Assembly (NCBI RefSeq): GCF_004614235.1
Contig: NZ_SPVH01000001.1
Coordinates: forward strand, 62,001 to 126,000
Origin: Brevundimonas intermedia
GTDB lineage: Bacteria; Pseudomonadota; Alphaproteobacteria; Caulobacterales; Caulobacteraceae
Length of the DNA stretch: 64,000 nt
Reading direction: 5' to 3'
Part shown: positions 18,077 to 25,145 of the stretch, piece after piece
Layout: each line of letters starts with the position of its first letter
Numbering within the stretch: the first letter of the stretch is position 1
Translations under genes and position numbers: made by a program
The notes under the pieces: model-generated
The model's database searches: none
Told to the model about the DNA's origin: nothing
What the model saw: the letters and a program-made list of their open reading frames with translations, nothing else

Positions 18077-18913
18077 TTACTGCGAAGCCGGCTTTTTCGA
18101 GAAGTAGGTCTCGACTTCGGCAGGAAAACGGCGGGTTTTCACATCGGCGGCGAAAGCGGCGGCCGCGCGGTCGATCTCTGTGCGCAGATCGGCGTATTTG
18201 CGCACGAACCGCGGGGTCCAGTCGAACATGCCCAGCATGTCGTTGATCACCAGCACCTGACCGTCGCAGGCGGCCGATGCGCCGATGCCGATGGTCGGCG
18301 TGTCGATGGTCTCGGTGATTTCGCGCGCCAGCGATTCGGCGACGCCCTCGATGACGATGCAGAAGGCGCCCGCCTCTGCCGTGGCCTTGGCCTCGGCCAT
18401 CACCCGTTCACGCTCGTAATCGGTGCGCCCCTTGGCCTTGAACCCGCCCTCGGCCAGGATCGCCTGGGGACGCAGGCCCACGTGGCCCATGACCGGTATG
18501 CCGCGCTTGACCAGGAACTCGACGATCTCGGCCAGTTCGATGCTGGTCTCCAGCTTCACCGCCTGGGCGCCCGTTTCCTGCATCACCCGCACACAGTTGG
18601 CGTAGGCGACCTCCTTGCCGCCCTCGTACGAGCCGAACGGCATGTCCACGACCACCATGGCCCGCTTGGCGCCCCGCATGACCGCCTGCCCGTGCAGGAT
18701 CATCATCTCCAGGGTGACGCCCACCGTATTGGGCAGGCCGTGAACCGCCATCCCCAGGCTGTCGCCAACCAGCAGCACATCGCAGTGCGGGTCCAGCAAC
18801 GCCGCCATCGGCGCATCATAGGCGGTCAGGCAGACGATCGGCTCGCCGCCCTTGCGACCGGCGATATCGGGAACGGAGATCCGCTTCACGGTCTCCTGCG
18901 TTTGAATGGACAT
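18077..18913 (-). CDS. panB: 3-methyl-2-oxobutanoate hydroxymethyltransferase
   Basis: Makes ketopantoate from alpha-ketoisovalerate and methylene-tetrahydrofolate in pantothenate/CoA synthesis. The 278 residues form a TIM barrel with the Mg-binding aspartates in LVGDSLGM (D51) and VVVDMPFGSYEG (D90), the HVGLRPQ segment and the catalytic glutamate in IVIEGV. Length is normal for the family. It stands alone, transcribed towards the yfgM operon with about 80 bases between them. The pathway draws on valine metabolism, which is also represented at 42-47 kb, but no direct link is visible. Confidence 0.96.
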   Translation of the reverse strand: MSIQTQETVKRISVPDIAGRKGGEPIVCLTAYDAPMAALLDPHCDVLLVGDSLGMAVHGLPNTVGVTLEMMILHGQAVMRGAKRAMVVVDMPFGSYEGGKEVAYANCVRVMQETGAQAVKLETSIELAEIVEFLVKRGIPVMGHVGLRPQAILAEGGFKAKGRTDYERERVMAEAKATAEAGAFCIVIEGVAESLAREITETIDTPTIGIGASAACDGQVLVINDMLGMFDWTPRFVRKYADLRTEIDRAAAAFAADVKTRRFPAEVETYFSKKPASQ

Positions 18914-18972
18914 CCGGCGAGCCTCCTGTCTGAACGCGGTTCAGATAGGCTTGCCCGCCGGCGAAGTCACCT

Positions 18973-19374
18973 TCAGACGTCCTGCGACAACCGCGCCGCC
19001 CCCGCCGCCAACACCGCAGCCATGGCCCCGGCCACGATCCAGAAGGCCAGAACGCCCGTGCCGCTGGACAGATCGACCGAGCCGACACCCAGGCTGTCCA
19101 GTCCCGACTGGGCCGCGCCCTGCGCCGTCGCCGCCGCCGCGCGAATTCCCTGGTCCAGGGTCGTCTCGCCGCCAGGGGCGAAGTTCACGCTCAGACCCTC
19201 GCGAATCGCCAGCGCGCCGCCGACCAGCCCGGCCGCCGTCAGGGCCAGCACGCGCCAGCGCGACTGCTTCTCCATCCGCGCCTGCAGCGTCGCCAAAAAC
19301 AGGGCCTCGTCGGCCAGTCGCGGACTTTGCGCGAACAGCCGCTCGATCATCGGATCGAATTCATCAGCCGACAT
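18973..19374 (-). CDS. putative anti-sigma factor (membrane protein)
   Basis: A 133-residue protein with a cytoplasmic N-terminal part (DPMIERLFAQSPRLADEALFLATLQARMEKQSRWR) and two hydrophobic segments, near 46-62 and in the last 30 residues. Its start codon lies inside the end of the ECF sigma gene (11-base overlap), so the two are co-translated. Position, size and topology fit a membrane-bound anti-sigma factor. No ZAS or zinc motif (HxxxCxxC) is present, so the assignment rests mainly on gene order. Confidence 0.65.
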   Translation of the reverse strand: MSADEFDPMIERLFAQSPRLADEALFLATLQARMEKQSRWRVLALTAAGLVGGALAIREGLSVNFAPGGETTLDQGIRAAAATAQGAAQSGLDSLGVGSVDLSSGTGVLAFWIVAGAMAAVLAAGAARLSQDV

Positions 19375-19918
19375 GGATCGACCTCCCGTCGCCCTGCGCC
19401 GGTTGAAGCCGCGCGCGAAGTTTATCCAGACCACGTTTGACATGGGATTTCACCGTTCCGAGCGGCAAATTCATGGCCGCCGCGATTTCGGGATGGGACA
19501 TCCCCGCGCCGTGGCACAGGGACACGCACACCCGCTCGGTTTCGTTGAGCGTCTTCAGCGCATCGTCCAGATCCATCAGGCCCCCGCGATCGACCACGAC
19601 ATCCGCCTGATCCGTCTCGACCTCGGCGACATAGCGGGCCTCCTTGGCGACCCGCTTCAGATACAGCCGCGCGGCGATCTTCTTGATCCAGCCCGCAAAA
19701 GTCCCCTGCCCGCGAAACTCCGAGCAACGCTGGAACCCTTGCAGGAAGGCGTCCTGCGCCACATCGTCGGACAGGGACGGCGTGGCCCCCATCCGGCGCA
19801 GCAGCCCCCGCACCGCCGACCCGTGCCGACGGACCAGTTCGCCATACTCGCGCCGTCCGCCGGCCGCCGCCTGGGCGGCCAGCTCGACATCGTGAAAGTC
19901 TCTGAGTGTCTTGACCAT
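19364..19918 (-). CDS. ECF-type RNA polymerase sigma factor
   Basis: A 184-residue extracytoplasmic-function sigma factor. Region 2 is seen in YGELVRRHGSAVRGLLRRMG with the DDVAQDAFLQGFQ and GTFAGWIKKIAARLYLKR motifs. Region 4 is the HTH EIAAAMNLPLGTVKSHVKRGLDKLRA. Region 3 is absent, as is usual for ECF factors. It directs RNA polymerase to a small regulon, typically for an envelope or stress signal. The next gene overlaps by 11 bases and is the likely anti-sigma factor; the gene before it (19943-20332) is a small membrane protein. Confidence 0.93.
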   Translation of the reverse strand: MVKTLRDFHDVELAAQAAAGGRREYGELVRRHGSAVRGLLRRMGATPSLSDDVAQDAFLQGFQRCSEFRGQGTFAGWIKKIAARLYLKRVAKEARYVAEVETDQADVVVDRGGLMDLDDALKTLNETERVCVSLCHGAGMSHPEIAAAMNLPLGTVKSHVKRGLDKLRARLQPAQGDGRSIHVG

Positions 19919-19942
19919 GACGTTTCCCCCTTCCGGCGGACG

Positions 19943-20332
19943 TCAGTCTTTGTTCGGGTTGAAGAAGCCCAGGATGATGAAAGCGATGCCGATGGCGATG
20001 GGGATGCAGGCGATGCCCAGCAAGGGATTGGCCATGCCGCCGTTCCATTGGTTGCCGCCCAGATCGCTCAGCACCCCGAAGGCGCCGACGCCGATCCCGC
20101 CCGCCAGGCTTAGGACGCCCTTTCGCATATCCTTGGTCCGCGACGGCAGTCCCTTCTGCACGTCCTTGGTCATGGCGTCGATCAGTTCGGCCGGCAGAGT
20201 CTGACCCTTGTCCACGGCGTGACGAACGGTCAGCTGCATCTCGCGACGCTCTCGGTTCTTAAGGAACGACGGGCCGATAACGACGGCGACGATGGAGGCG
20301 AAAACGATGAAAACGACGAAGACGGGGGTCAT
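19943..20332 (-). CDS. small membrane protein (DUF6249-like)
   Basis: A 129-residue protein with an N-terminal hydrophobic helix (VFVVFIVFASIVAVVIGP), a charged middle (KNRERREMQLTVRHAVDKGQTLPAELIDAM) and two hydrophobic segments near 75-90 and 105-123. The middle region matches what is called DUF6249 in many alphaproteobacterial membrane proteins that sit next to ECF sigma factors. It lies 24 bases before the sigma gene and should be the first gene of that operon. Its role is unknown; a sensor or accessory part of the sigma switch is possible. Confidence 0.75.
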   Translation of the reverse strand: MTPVFVVFIVFASIVAVVIGPSFLKNRERREMQLTVRHAVDKGQTLPAELIDAMTKDVQKGLPSRTKDMRKGVLSLAGGIGVGAFGVLSDLGGNQWNGGMANPLLGIACIPIAIGIAFIILGFFNPNKD

Positions 20333-20346
20333 GGGGTAATCTCTTC

Positions 20347-20443
20347 TGTGATCCTGCAGCAGCCTGATGCGGCGGCCTTCTGATCACAAGAGGCTGCAGG
20401 GTGCGCCCACGGATGCGCCGCCTTACGTGAAATCTTCGTAAGG
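20347..20443. promoter_or_regulatory. structured upstream region of the ECF sigma operon
   Basis: Upstream of the DUF6249-sigma-anti-sigma operon lie several inverted repeats. CCTTACG (20421-20427) and CGTAAGG (20437-20443) form a perfect 7-bp pair with a 9-base spacer. TGTGATC (20347-20353) pairs with GATCACA (20382-20388), and CCTGCAGC (20353-20360) with GCTGCAGG (20393-20400). The last two pairs interleave (A-B-A'-B'). They may be operators or leader structure. Confidence 0.4.
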
Positions 20444-20562
20444 TCGCCGGATCAAGATTTCCGGAGATCGGCCGACGCCGCTGGACAAGCTGAGCCTTTA
20501 GGCGGACCGTCGAGATCAGTTCGCTGGCGTATCTGGTTCAATCCCGTTCACGCGAGGTCGCG

Positions 20563-21060
20563 ATGCTGCTTCCCCAACTCTCCGCCCTGGGCTGGTTTCA
20601 CACCCTGGGCAGCCTGCCCGCCGTGCCGTTGGCCCTCTATCTCCTCATCCGATACGGCCGCATCCCGCCCGAGAAGATGATCTCCAAGATCTTCCTCGGC
20701 TTCATGTTCATCGGGGCCTTGTCCGGTGTTCTGGTGATCAAGAGCCTGCCCGGCGTCGCCATCTCTATCCTCAGCCTGGGCTCGCTGGTCGTCGGCTCGA
20801 CCATCGGCTTCGTCACGCCGCTGGCCCGGCATCGCTGGTGGATTCAGACGGTATCGCTCAGCGTCGCGGTCTTCACCCTGTTCCTGCCCAGCGTGACGGA
20901 GGTCATGACACGACTGCCGGCCGGCCAACCGATCGCCGACAGTCCCGAGGATCCTCTGGTCGTGGCGTTCCAGCTATCGCTCGTCGTCATTCTGATCGTG
21001 GGGGTGACGCTGCAACTGCTGTTCCTGCGGCGGCCGGTTCGGGCTACGGTTGCTGCCTGA
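20563..21060 (+). CDS. integral membrane protein of unknown function
   Basis: A 165-residue protein with about five hydrophobic helices covering most of its length (LGWFHTLGSLPAVPLALYLLI, IFLGFMFIGALSGVLVI, AISILSLGSLVVGSTIGFV, TVSLSVAVFTLFLPSV and the C-terminal LSLVVILIVGVTLQLLFL). A histidine in the first helix and a short polar loop (TRLPAGQPIADSPEDP) before the last helix are the only striking polar features. I do not recognise the family. It is divergent from the sigma operon and precedes the DUF2188 gene by 19 bases. Confidence 0.75.
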   Translation: MLLPQLSALGWFHTLGSLPAVPLALYLLIRYGRIPPEKMISKIFLGFMFIGALSGVLVIKSLPGVAISILSLGSLVVGSTIGFVTPLARHRWWIQTVSLSVAVFTLFLPSVTEVMTRLPAGQPIADSPEDPLVVAFQLSLVVILIVGVTLQLLFLRRPVRATVAA

Positions 21061-21079
21061 ACTTCAACGGAGAGACCCC

Positions 21080-21319
21080 ATGGCCCATGTCACCTATCGC
21101 ATCGTCGAACACGACGGCGGCTGGGCCTATATGTCCGGCGGGACCTATTCCGAGACCTTCGCCACCCATGACGACGCCAAGGCCGCCGCCGTCCGCGTCT
21201 CGCGCGAGCAGCGCGTGCCGGACGAGACCGCCTCCATCGAATATGCGACAGCAGACGGTACGTGGGTGACCGAGCGCGCCGACGGCCATGACCGCCCCAT
21301 CACGGACGTCGAGGGCTGA
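21080..21319 (+). CDS. DUF2188 family protein
   Basis: A 79-residue soluble protein. The sequence YRIVEHDGGWAYMSGGTYSETFATHDDAKAAA is the typical DUF2188 pattern (a strand with W-x-x, then F-x-T-x-x-x-A). Members are small proteins without known function and often appear beside stress genes. ATG 21080 is preceded by a GGAGAG site at 21069-21074. The end of the gene overlaps the earliest possible start of the next gene. Confidence 0.8.
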   Translation: MAHVTYRIVEHDGGWAYMSGGTYSETFATHDDAKAAAVRVSREQRVPDETASIEYATADGTWVTERADGHDRPITDVEG

Positions 21320-21326
21320 ACACGGC

Positions 21327-22136
21327 GTGATTGGGCGTCGCACCCTTCTGGCCGCCGCAGCGTTCGCGCCGCTGGCGGCCTGTGCTGCCATCCCGGCGGC
21401 GCGCCCGGCCGCCGGGCTCCGGCTCGTCACCTTCAACATCTGGCACAATCTCGGCGACTGGACCGCCCGTCGGCCGCTGCTGATCGCGGCGCTCAAGGCC
21501 CAGGACGCCGACGTCATCGCCCTACAGGAAGTGCTGGAGGATGCGAACGTCGGGCTGGGGAACCAGGCCCGAATGCTGGCGCGCGAGCTGGGCGGCTATC
21601 ACGTCGCCTTCGTCTCGACCGATCCCGAGGGGGCGCCGCGCCGATACGGCAACGCCCTGCTCACCCGCCTCCCGGTTCTGGCCGAAGACTCCATCAAGCT
21701 GGAGCCGCTGGATGATTTCCGCACTGCGCTCCGTCTCCGCGTTTCGGTTCAAGGACGCCCGGTGGATGTGGTCGTCACCCATCTGGCCTGGCAGCCCGAC
21801 GCCGGCCCGGTGCGCGCGCGTCAGATCTCGTCCCTGCTCAGCTGGCTGCCGCAGGAGGGCGTACCCCTGATCGTCATGGGCGACTTCAATGCGCCCTTGG
21901 AGGTCACAGGCCTGGCGACCCTGACCGGCCCGCGCTTCCTGAGCGCCCTGCCCCGTGGTTCGGTCGCCACCACCCTGAACCCGGCCAAGGGTCACCCGAA
22001 CCGCGTCATCGACCACATCTTCGTCGAGCCGGAGTTCTTCGCCCCCGTCGAGGCCCACATCTTCGGCGACACGCCCACGAACGGCGAATACCCCTCCGAC
22101 CACTTCGGCGTCGCCGCGACCGTCCGGCTCAGGTAA
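21327..22136 (+). CDS. exported endonuclease/exonuclease/phosphatase-family protein
   Basis: A 269-residue member of the EEP (DNase I-like) superfamily. Motifs in order are VTFNIWHNLG, ALQEV with the metal glutamate, TRLPV, THLAW, GDFNAP and a final SDHFGV with the catalytic histidine. The N-terminus (GRRTLLAAAAFAPLAAC) looks like a twin-arginine and lipoprotein signal, so the enzyme should be exported and possibly lipid-anchored. GTG 21327 is favoured; ATG 21288 is in frame but overlaps the preceding gene and lacks a ribosome site. The substrate may be nucleic acid, phosphoinositide or sphingomyelin-like lipid. Confidence 0.85.
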   Translation: MIGRRTLLAAAAFAPLAACAAIPAARPAAGLRLVTFNIWHNLGDWTARRPLLIAALKAQDADVIALQEVLEDANVGLGNQARMLARELGGYHVAFVSTDPEGAPRRYGNALLTRLPVLAEDSIKLEPLDDFRTALRLRVSVQGRPVDVVVTHLAWQPDAGPVRARQISSLLSWLPQEGVPLIVMGDFNAPLEVTGLATLTGPRFLSALPRGSVATTLNPAKGHPNRVIDHIFVEPEFFAPVEAHIFGDTPTNGEYPSDHFGVAATVRLR

Positions 22137-22476
22137 GCGCGGCGGCGTAAACCTCGGGCTTGAACCCCACCAGCCGCCGATCCCCCAGGTCCAGCACCGG
22201 CCGCTTGATCATCGACGGCTGCGCCAGCATCAGCGCGATCGCCTTGGTCTTGTCGATGTCCGCCTTGTCCGCATCCGGCAGTTTCTTGAACGTCGTCCCG
22301 GTCCGGTTCAGCACCGTCTCCCACCCATGCTCGTCGATCCACAGCCCCAACTGCCCCGCATCGACCCCGGCCTTCTTGTAGTCATGGAAGACATACTCGA
22401 CCCCGTTATGCTCCAGCCAGACCCGCGCCTTCTTGACCGTGTCGCAGTTGGGAATGCCGTAGAGGGTGTAGGTCAT
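22129..22476 (-). CDS. ArsC/Spx-family protein (YffB-like)
   Basis: A 115-residue thioredoxin-fold protein. C11 in IPNCDTVKKARVWL is the ArsC/Spx active-site cysteine, and the conserved TGTTFKKL, MLAQPSMIKRPVL and VGFKPEVY segments follow. Bona fide arsenate reductases carry additional arginines; this form matches the YffB-like group with glutathione-dependent thiol reductase features. The lack of an adjacent ars operon argues against arsenate as main substrate. It converges on the EEP gene with an 8-base overlap. Confidence 0.88.
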   Translation of the reverse strand: MTYTLYGIPNCDTVKKARVWLEHNGVEYVFHDYKKAGVDAGQLGLWIDEHGWETVLNRTGTTFKKLPDADKADIDKTKAIALMLAQPSMIKRPVLDLGDRRLVGFKPEVYAAALT

Positions 22477-22573
22477 GGGTGTCTCGTCTGTCGGTTTGGG
22501 CGGGAAGGTTCATAACCGATTTCGACCCTAAGCAGTCTTGCCCTGCGCCGTGTCTGTGCAAGAATTTTATTCT

Positions 22574-22587
22574 GGACCAAACGGTCC
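22574..22587. promoter_or_regulatory. TetR-type operator upstream of tetR
   Basis: GGACC-AAAC-GGTCC is a perfect 5-bp inverted repeat, 48 bases before the TetR start. A near copy lies before the hydrolase gene at 23238-23259, so both are probably bound by the same TetR protein. Confidence 0.65.
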
Positions 22588-22635
22588 GTAACGACTACAA
22601 GAGGTCATTACTCCTCTCCGGCAAACATTCAGACG

Positions 22636-23214
22636 ATGGCTCGCCCTCAAGAATTCACAACAGACGCTGTTCTTCACGCCGCGATGCGCCTGTTCTGGCG
22701 CAAGGGGTATGAGGCGACATCGATGTCGGACCTTCTGGACGCCACCGGACTGAGCAAGAGCAGTCTCTACAGCGCGTTCGGCAGCAAACACGACCTGATG
22801 CTAGCGGCCTTTGACGCCTACCGTCTCAAACGGAGGCAGGACATGAGCCGGATGCTAGCGCAGGGCACAGGGCGCCAGGGCGTCGAGGCCTTCTTTCATA
22901 CGATCGTCGATGACGCAGCCGATCCTGAGCACGGCAGCGGCTGCATGAGCATCAATCAGGCCGTCGAACTGGCGCCTTACGATGAAGGTGTCCGCCGTCG
23001 CGTCGAGGAGGATCTTCAACTCATCGAAGACGGACTGGCCCAGGCGCTGGCGCGCGGTCAGGCCGACGGCTCGATAGGCCGTGCACGACCTGCTCGTGAA
23101 CTCGCGCAGCTTCTCGTACTGGGATTCCCCGGCCTTCAGGTGATGAGCCGAGCCGGACTATCTTCGTCCAGGACCAGCGACTCGCTTCGCCTCTTGCTGG
23201 CCTTGCTCGACTGA
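22636..23214 (+). CDS. TetR-family transcriptional regulator
   Basis: A 192-residue repressor. The N-terminal HTH is clear (AMRLFWRKGYEATSMSDLLDATGLSKSSLYSAFGSKHDLMLAAFDAY). The C-terminal domain contains CMSINQAVELAPYDEGVRRRVEEDL, as in the AcuR/NemR-like subgroup that often senses electrophiles through a cysteine; C102 or so is the single obvious candidate. It precedes the metallo-hydrolase/SnoaL pair, and GGACC-N4-GGTYC palindromes sit upstream of both transcripts. Autorepression and control of that pair are likely. Confidence 0.92.
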   Translation: MARPQEFTTDAVLHAAMRLFWRKGYEATSMSDLLDATGLSKSSLYSAFGSKHDLMLAAFDAYRLKRRQDMSRMLAQGTGRQGVEAFFHTIVDDAADPEHGSGCMSINQAVELAPYDEGVRRRVEEDLQLIEDGLAQALARGQADGSIGRARPARELAQLLVLGFPGLQVMSRAGLSSSRTSDSLRLLLALLD

Positions 23215-23237
23215 GTTTCGCCCCCCTTTTTTAGCCA

Positions 23238-23259
23238 TTTTGGACCGAATGGTTCAAAA
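23238..23259. promoter_or_regulatory. TetR-type operator upstream of the hydrolase gene
   Basis: TTTTGGACC (23238-23246) and GGTTCAAAA (23251-23259) form a 9-bp inverted repeat with one mismatch and a GAAT centre. The core matches the palindrome at 22574-22587. It ends 18 bases before the start codon, where a bound repressor would block transcription. Confidence 0.7.
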
Positions 23260-23277
23260 TTATCACGGAGACAAACC

Positions 23278-24048
23278 ATGCAGATCAAACAAGTTCGGAA
23301 CGCCACCCTGCTGATCGAATTCGGCGGATCGAGGTTTCTGATCGACCCCTATCTGGCCGACAAAGACGCCAACCCGGGCTTCGAAGGCACGGTGAACAGC
23401 CACATCCGCAATCCGCGCGTCGAACTGAAGACGCCGATGGATGAAATCCTGAACGTGGACGCTGTGATCGTGACCCACACCCACCCGGACCACTGGGACG
23501 AGGCGGCCATCCGTCTGGTGCCGAAGGATGTGCCGCTGTTCGCACAGCATGAAAAGGATGCGGACCTCATCCGCTCGCAGGGGTTTACCGATGTCCGCAT
23601 CCTTCAGGACGGCGCCCGGTTCGGCGCGGTCGAGCTGATCAAGACGCCCGGCCTGCACGGCAGCCCCGAGACCGTCGCCGTCGCCTATGAAGTCCTCGGC
23701 GATGTCTGCGGCGTCGTCTTCAAAAGTCCTGGCGAAAAGACGCTCTACGTCGCGGGGGACACCATCTGGAACGATGACGTCGCGACGACCCTGAAAACCC
23801 ACGCTCCTGAAGTGGTCGTCCTGAACGCGGGCGACGCTCAGATCCCGGGTCTCGGCTCGATCATTATGGGAACCGAGGACATCAAGCAGGTCCACGAGGC
23901 CGCCCCGTCGGCGACGCTCATCGCCAGCCACCTCGAAACCGTCAATCACTCCGTACTCAGCCGTGCAGAGCTTCGGGCCTTCGTGCGCGAGCACCGCCTG
24001 GAGACGCAGGTTCTGGTGCCGGACGACAACCAGTCCTACACTTTTTGA
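23278..24048 (+). CDS. metallo-beta-lactamase-fold hydrolase (UlaG-like)
   Basis: A 256-residue cytoplasmic MBL-fold enzyme. The metal motif is THTHPDHWD (H67, H69, D71, H72), followed by a histidine in PGLHGS, the aspartate in VAGDTIW and the late histidine in IASHLETVNH. The pattern and lack of signal peptide resemble the UlaG/YtkP-type hydrolases rather than beta-lactamases. The substrate is unknown. It follows a TetR operator and is followed after 10 bases by a SnoaL-like gene; the pair is a likely detoxification operon for a small molecule sensed by the TetR protein. Confidence 0.88.
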   Translation: MQIKQVRNATLLIEFGGSRFLIDPYLADKDANPGFEGTVNSHIRNPRVELKTPMDEILNVDAVIVTHTHPDHWDEAAIRLVPKDVPLFAQHEKDADLIRSQGFTDVRILQDGARFGAVELIKTPGLHGSPETVAVAYEVLGDVCGVVFKSPGEKTLYVAGDTIWNDDVATTLKTHAPEVVVLNAGDAQIPGLGSIIMGTEDIKQVHEAAPSATLIASHLETVNHSVLSRAELRAFVREHRLETQVLVPDDNQSYTF

Positions 24049-24058
24049 AGGCGCGAGA

Positions 24059-24463
24059 ATGTCCAGTGGAACCAATCAGCAGTTGGTCGGGGCCTTCTAT
24101 GGCGAGATCAACCGGGGCGGTTTCAACGAACTCGCGCGGTACTGCCATGACGATTTCAGGTTCTATCATCAGGTCGATACGCCTCACTTCGGCGTGGCGG
24201 GTTTTGTCGCGTCGGAGACGAAGAACTTCGACGCCTTCAGCAACTGGCGCATGTCCCTTCAAGACATGATCGCGACCGACGACAAGGTGGCGGCCTACAT
24301 GATCTTCGAAGGCGACCACACGGGCGATTGGAAGGGCATCGCCCCCACCGGACGACGACTGCGCTTCTCACTGCTCATGTGGTTGACAATCCAGGACGAC
24401 AAGATCGTCGAGAAGCGGGCTCACTTCGACCAGGCGGACATAAAGGCCCAACTGACTCGTTAG
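24059..24463 (+). CDS. SnoaL-like (NTF2-fold) ester cyclase family protein
   Basis: A 134-residue protein of the SnoaL/NTF2 cone fold. It shows the N-terminal helix (NQQLVGAFYGEINRGGFNELARYCHDDFRFYH), a central PHFGVAGFVASETKNFDAFSNWRMSLQDMIA segment and the strands MIFEGDHTGDWKGIAPTGRRLRFSLLMWLTIQDDKIVEKRAHFD. Members are cyclases, isomerases or hydrolases with a general acid-base pair; the reaction here is not known. ATG 24059 has GAAGG 8 bases upstream. It is the second gene of the TetR-controlled pair. Confidence 0.85.
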   Translation: MSSGTNQQLVGAFYGEINRGGFNELARYCHDDFRFYHQVDTPHFGVAGFVASETKNFDAFSNWRMSLQDMIATDDKVAAYMIFEGDHTGDWKGIAPTGRRLRFSLLMWLTIQDDKIVEKRAHFDQADIKAQLTR

Positions 24464-24478
24464 TCCGAAAACCAAGAG

Positions 24479-24512
24479 GAGCGCCCTTTCGTCACTCGGG
24501 AGAGCGCTCTTT
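24479..24512 (+). terminator. probable terminator after the SnoaL-like gene
   Basis: GAGCGC (24479-24484) pairs with GCGCTC (24504-24509) and is followed by TTTG. Extra pairs inside (CC with GG) are possible. The loop is long, so efficiency may be modest. It lies 16 bases after the stop codon. Confidence 0.45.
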
Positions 24513-24530
24513 GCCTTTCGGCCACACCGC

Positions 24531-24886
24531 CTGGCGACCGACGACATTCACTGGGTCAACATCGTAGGCATGCACTGGCAGGGTAAGGCGCAGGCCGAAC
24601 TGCGCACCGGGTTTATCTGGAGACGATGTTCCGCGGCGTGCCGCTTACCCTCGAAGAGGTCGAGAGCATCGTGCCCCTGGGCGACGACGCGCTCATCGTC
24701 GCCGCGCGCTGTAACATGGGCGCCTTCACGCCGCCGGATGAACAGCCGGTCCCGCCGTCAAAGGACCGGATGTCGCTGGTCCTGCACCGGACAAGCGCGG
24801 GGCTTCGGATCGCCCATGGCGCGAACGTGCAGATCAACCCGGCCGTTCAGCAGTTCGATCCGGCAAAGGGAAAACCGCCCGCCTGA
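24531..24886 (+). pseudogene. truncated and frameshifted NTF2-like (SgcJ/EcaC-type) gene
   Basis: A relic without a usable start. The frame at 24531 reads LATDDIHWVNIVGMHWQGKA, which looks like the early core of an NTF2-like (DUF4440/SgcJ-EcaC) protein. From about 24605 the sense continues one frame over as VYLETMFRGVPLTLEEVES and runs to the TGA at 24884-24886. A single missing base near CTGCGCACC would restore one frame. The normal N-terminal helix is not found upstream, where the terminator lies. A shorter frame from 24626 stays open but lacks half of the domain. Confidence 0.6.
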
Positions 24887-25145
24887 GGGGTTCATAAAGC
24901 CGCTTCCCATCCCAAGCCCGCGACCAATCCGATGCGTTTCCAGTTACTTCTCATCCAGCAGCGTCAATCGACCTGACGTCCCTTCAAACCGCGCTATGAT
25001 CCCGGCCGGTCTTTGAAAGCATCAGCGCACCAGCAAATTGCACTGTCTTGCACTTTGCACTCGTTTTCGGGGTGCAGTGCAATTTCGTCCGCCGGCGATT
25101 TCAGACGAAGTGCACAGATTGCACCCTGTTTTCGGCGTGGTCCGC
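24887..25145. other. intergenic region with TTGCAC repeats
   Basis: No gene is supported in these 259 bases. Bases 24887-25034 show nothing recognisable. The rest carries the repeat cluster described at 25035-25139. The region lies between the NTF2-like relic and the 3' end of the membrane-protein gene. Confidence 0.6.
25035..25139. repeat. TTGCAC repeat cluster with long inverted repeat
   Basis: AAATTGCACTG (25035-25045) and CAGTGCAATTT (25075-25085) form a perfect 11-bp inverted repeat. TTGCACT occurs at 25038, 25048 and 25055, AGTGCAA at 25076, and TTGCACC at 25119. The unit TTGCACTCGTTTTCGGGGTG (25055-25074) recurs with small changes at 25119-25139. The spacing is irregular, unlike CRISPR or plasmid iterons. 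Confidence 0.6.

Noticed and set aside
17834..20113. A 759-codon open frame on the + strand
   Set aside because: It runs antisense across yfgM, panB and the sigma operon, all of which have clear motifs, and its translation is low-complexity text typical of the opposite strand in GC-rich DNA.
22129..22476. Arsenate reductase of an ars operon
   Set aside because: There is no arsR, arsB or acr3 gene nearby, and the sequence fits the YffB-like group better.
25035..25139. Possible CRISPR array or replication iterons
   Set aside because: The TTGCAC units are short, irregularly spaced and on both strands, with no cas or rep gene nearby.
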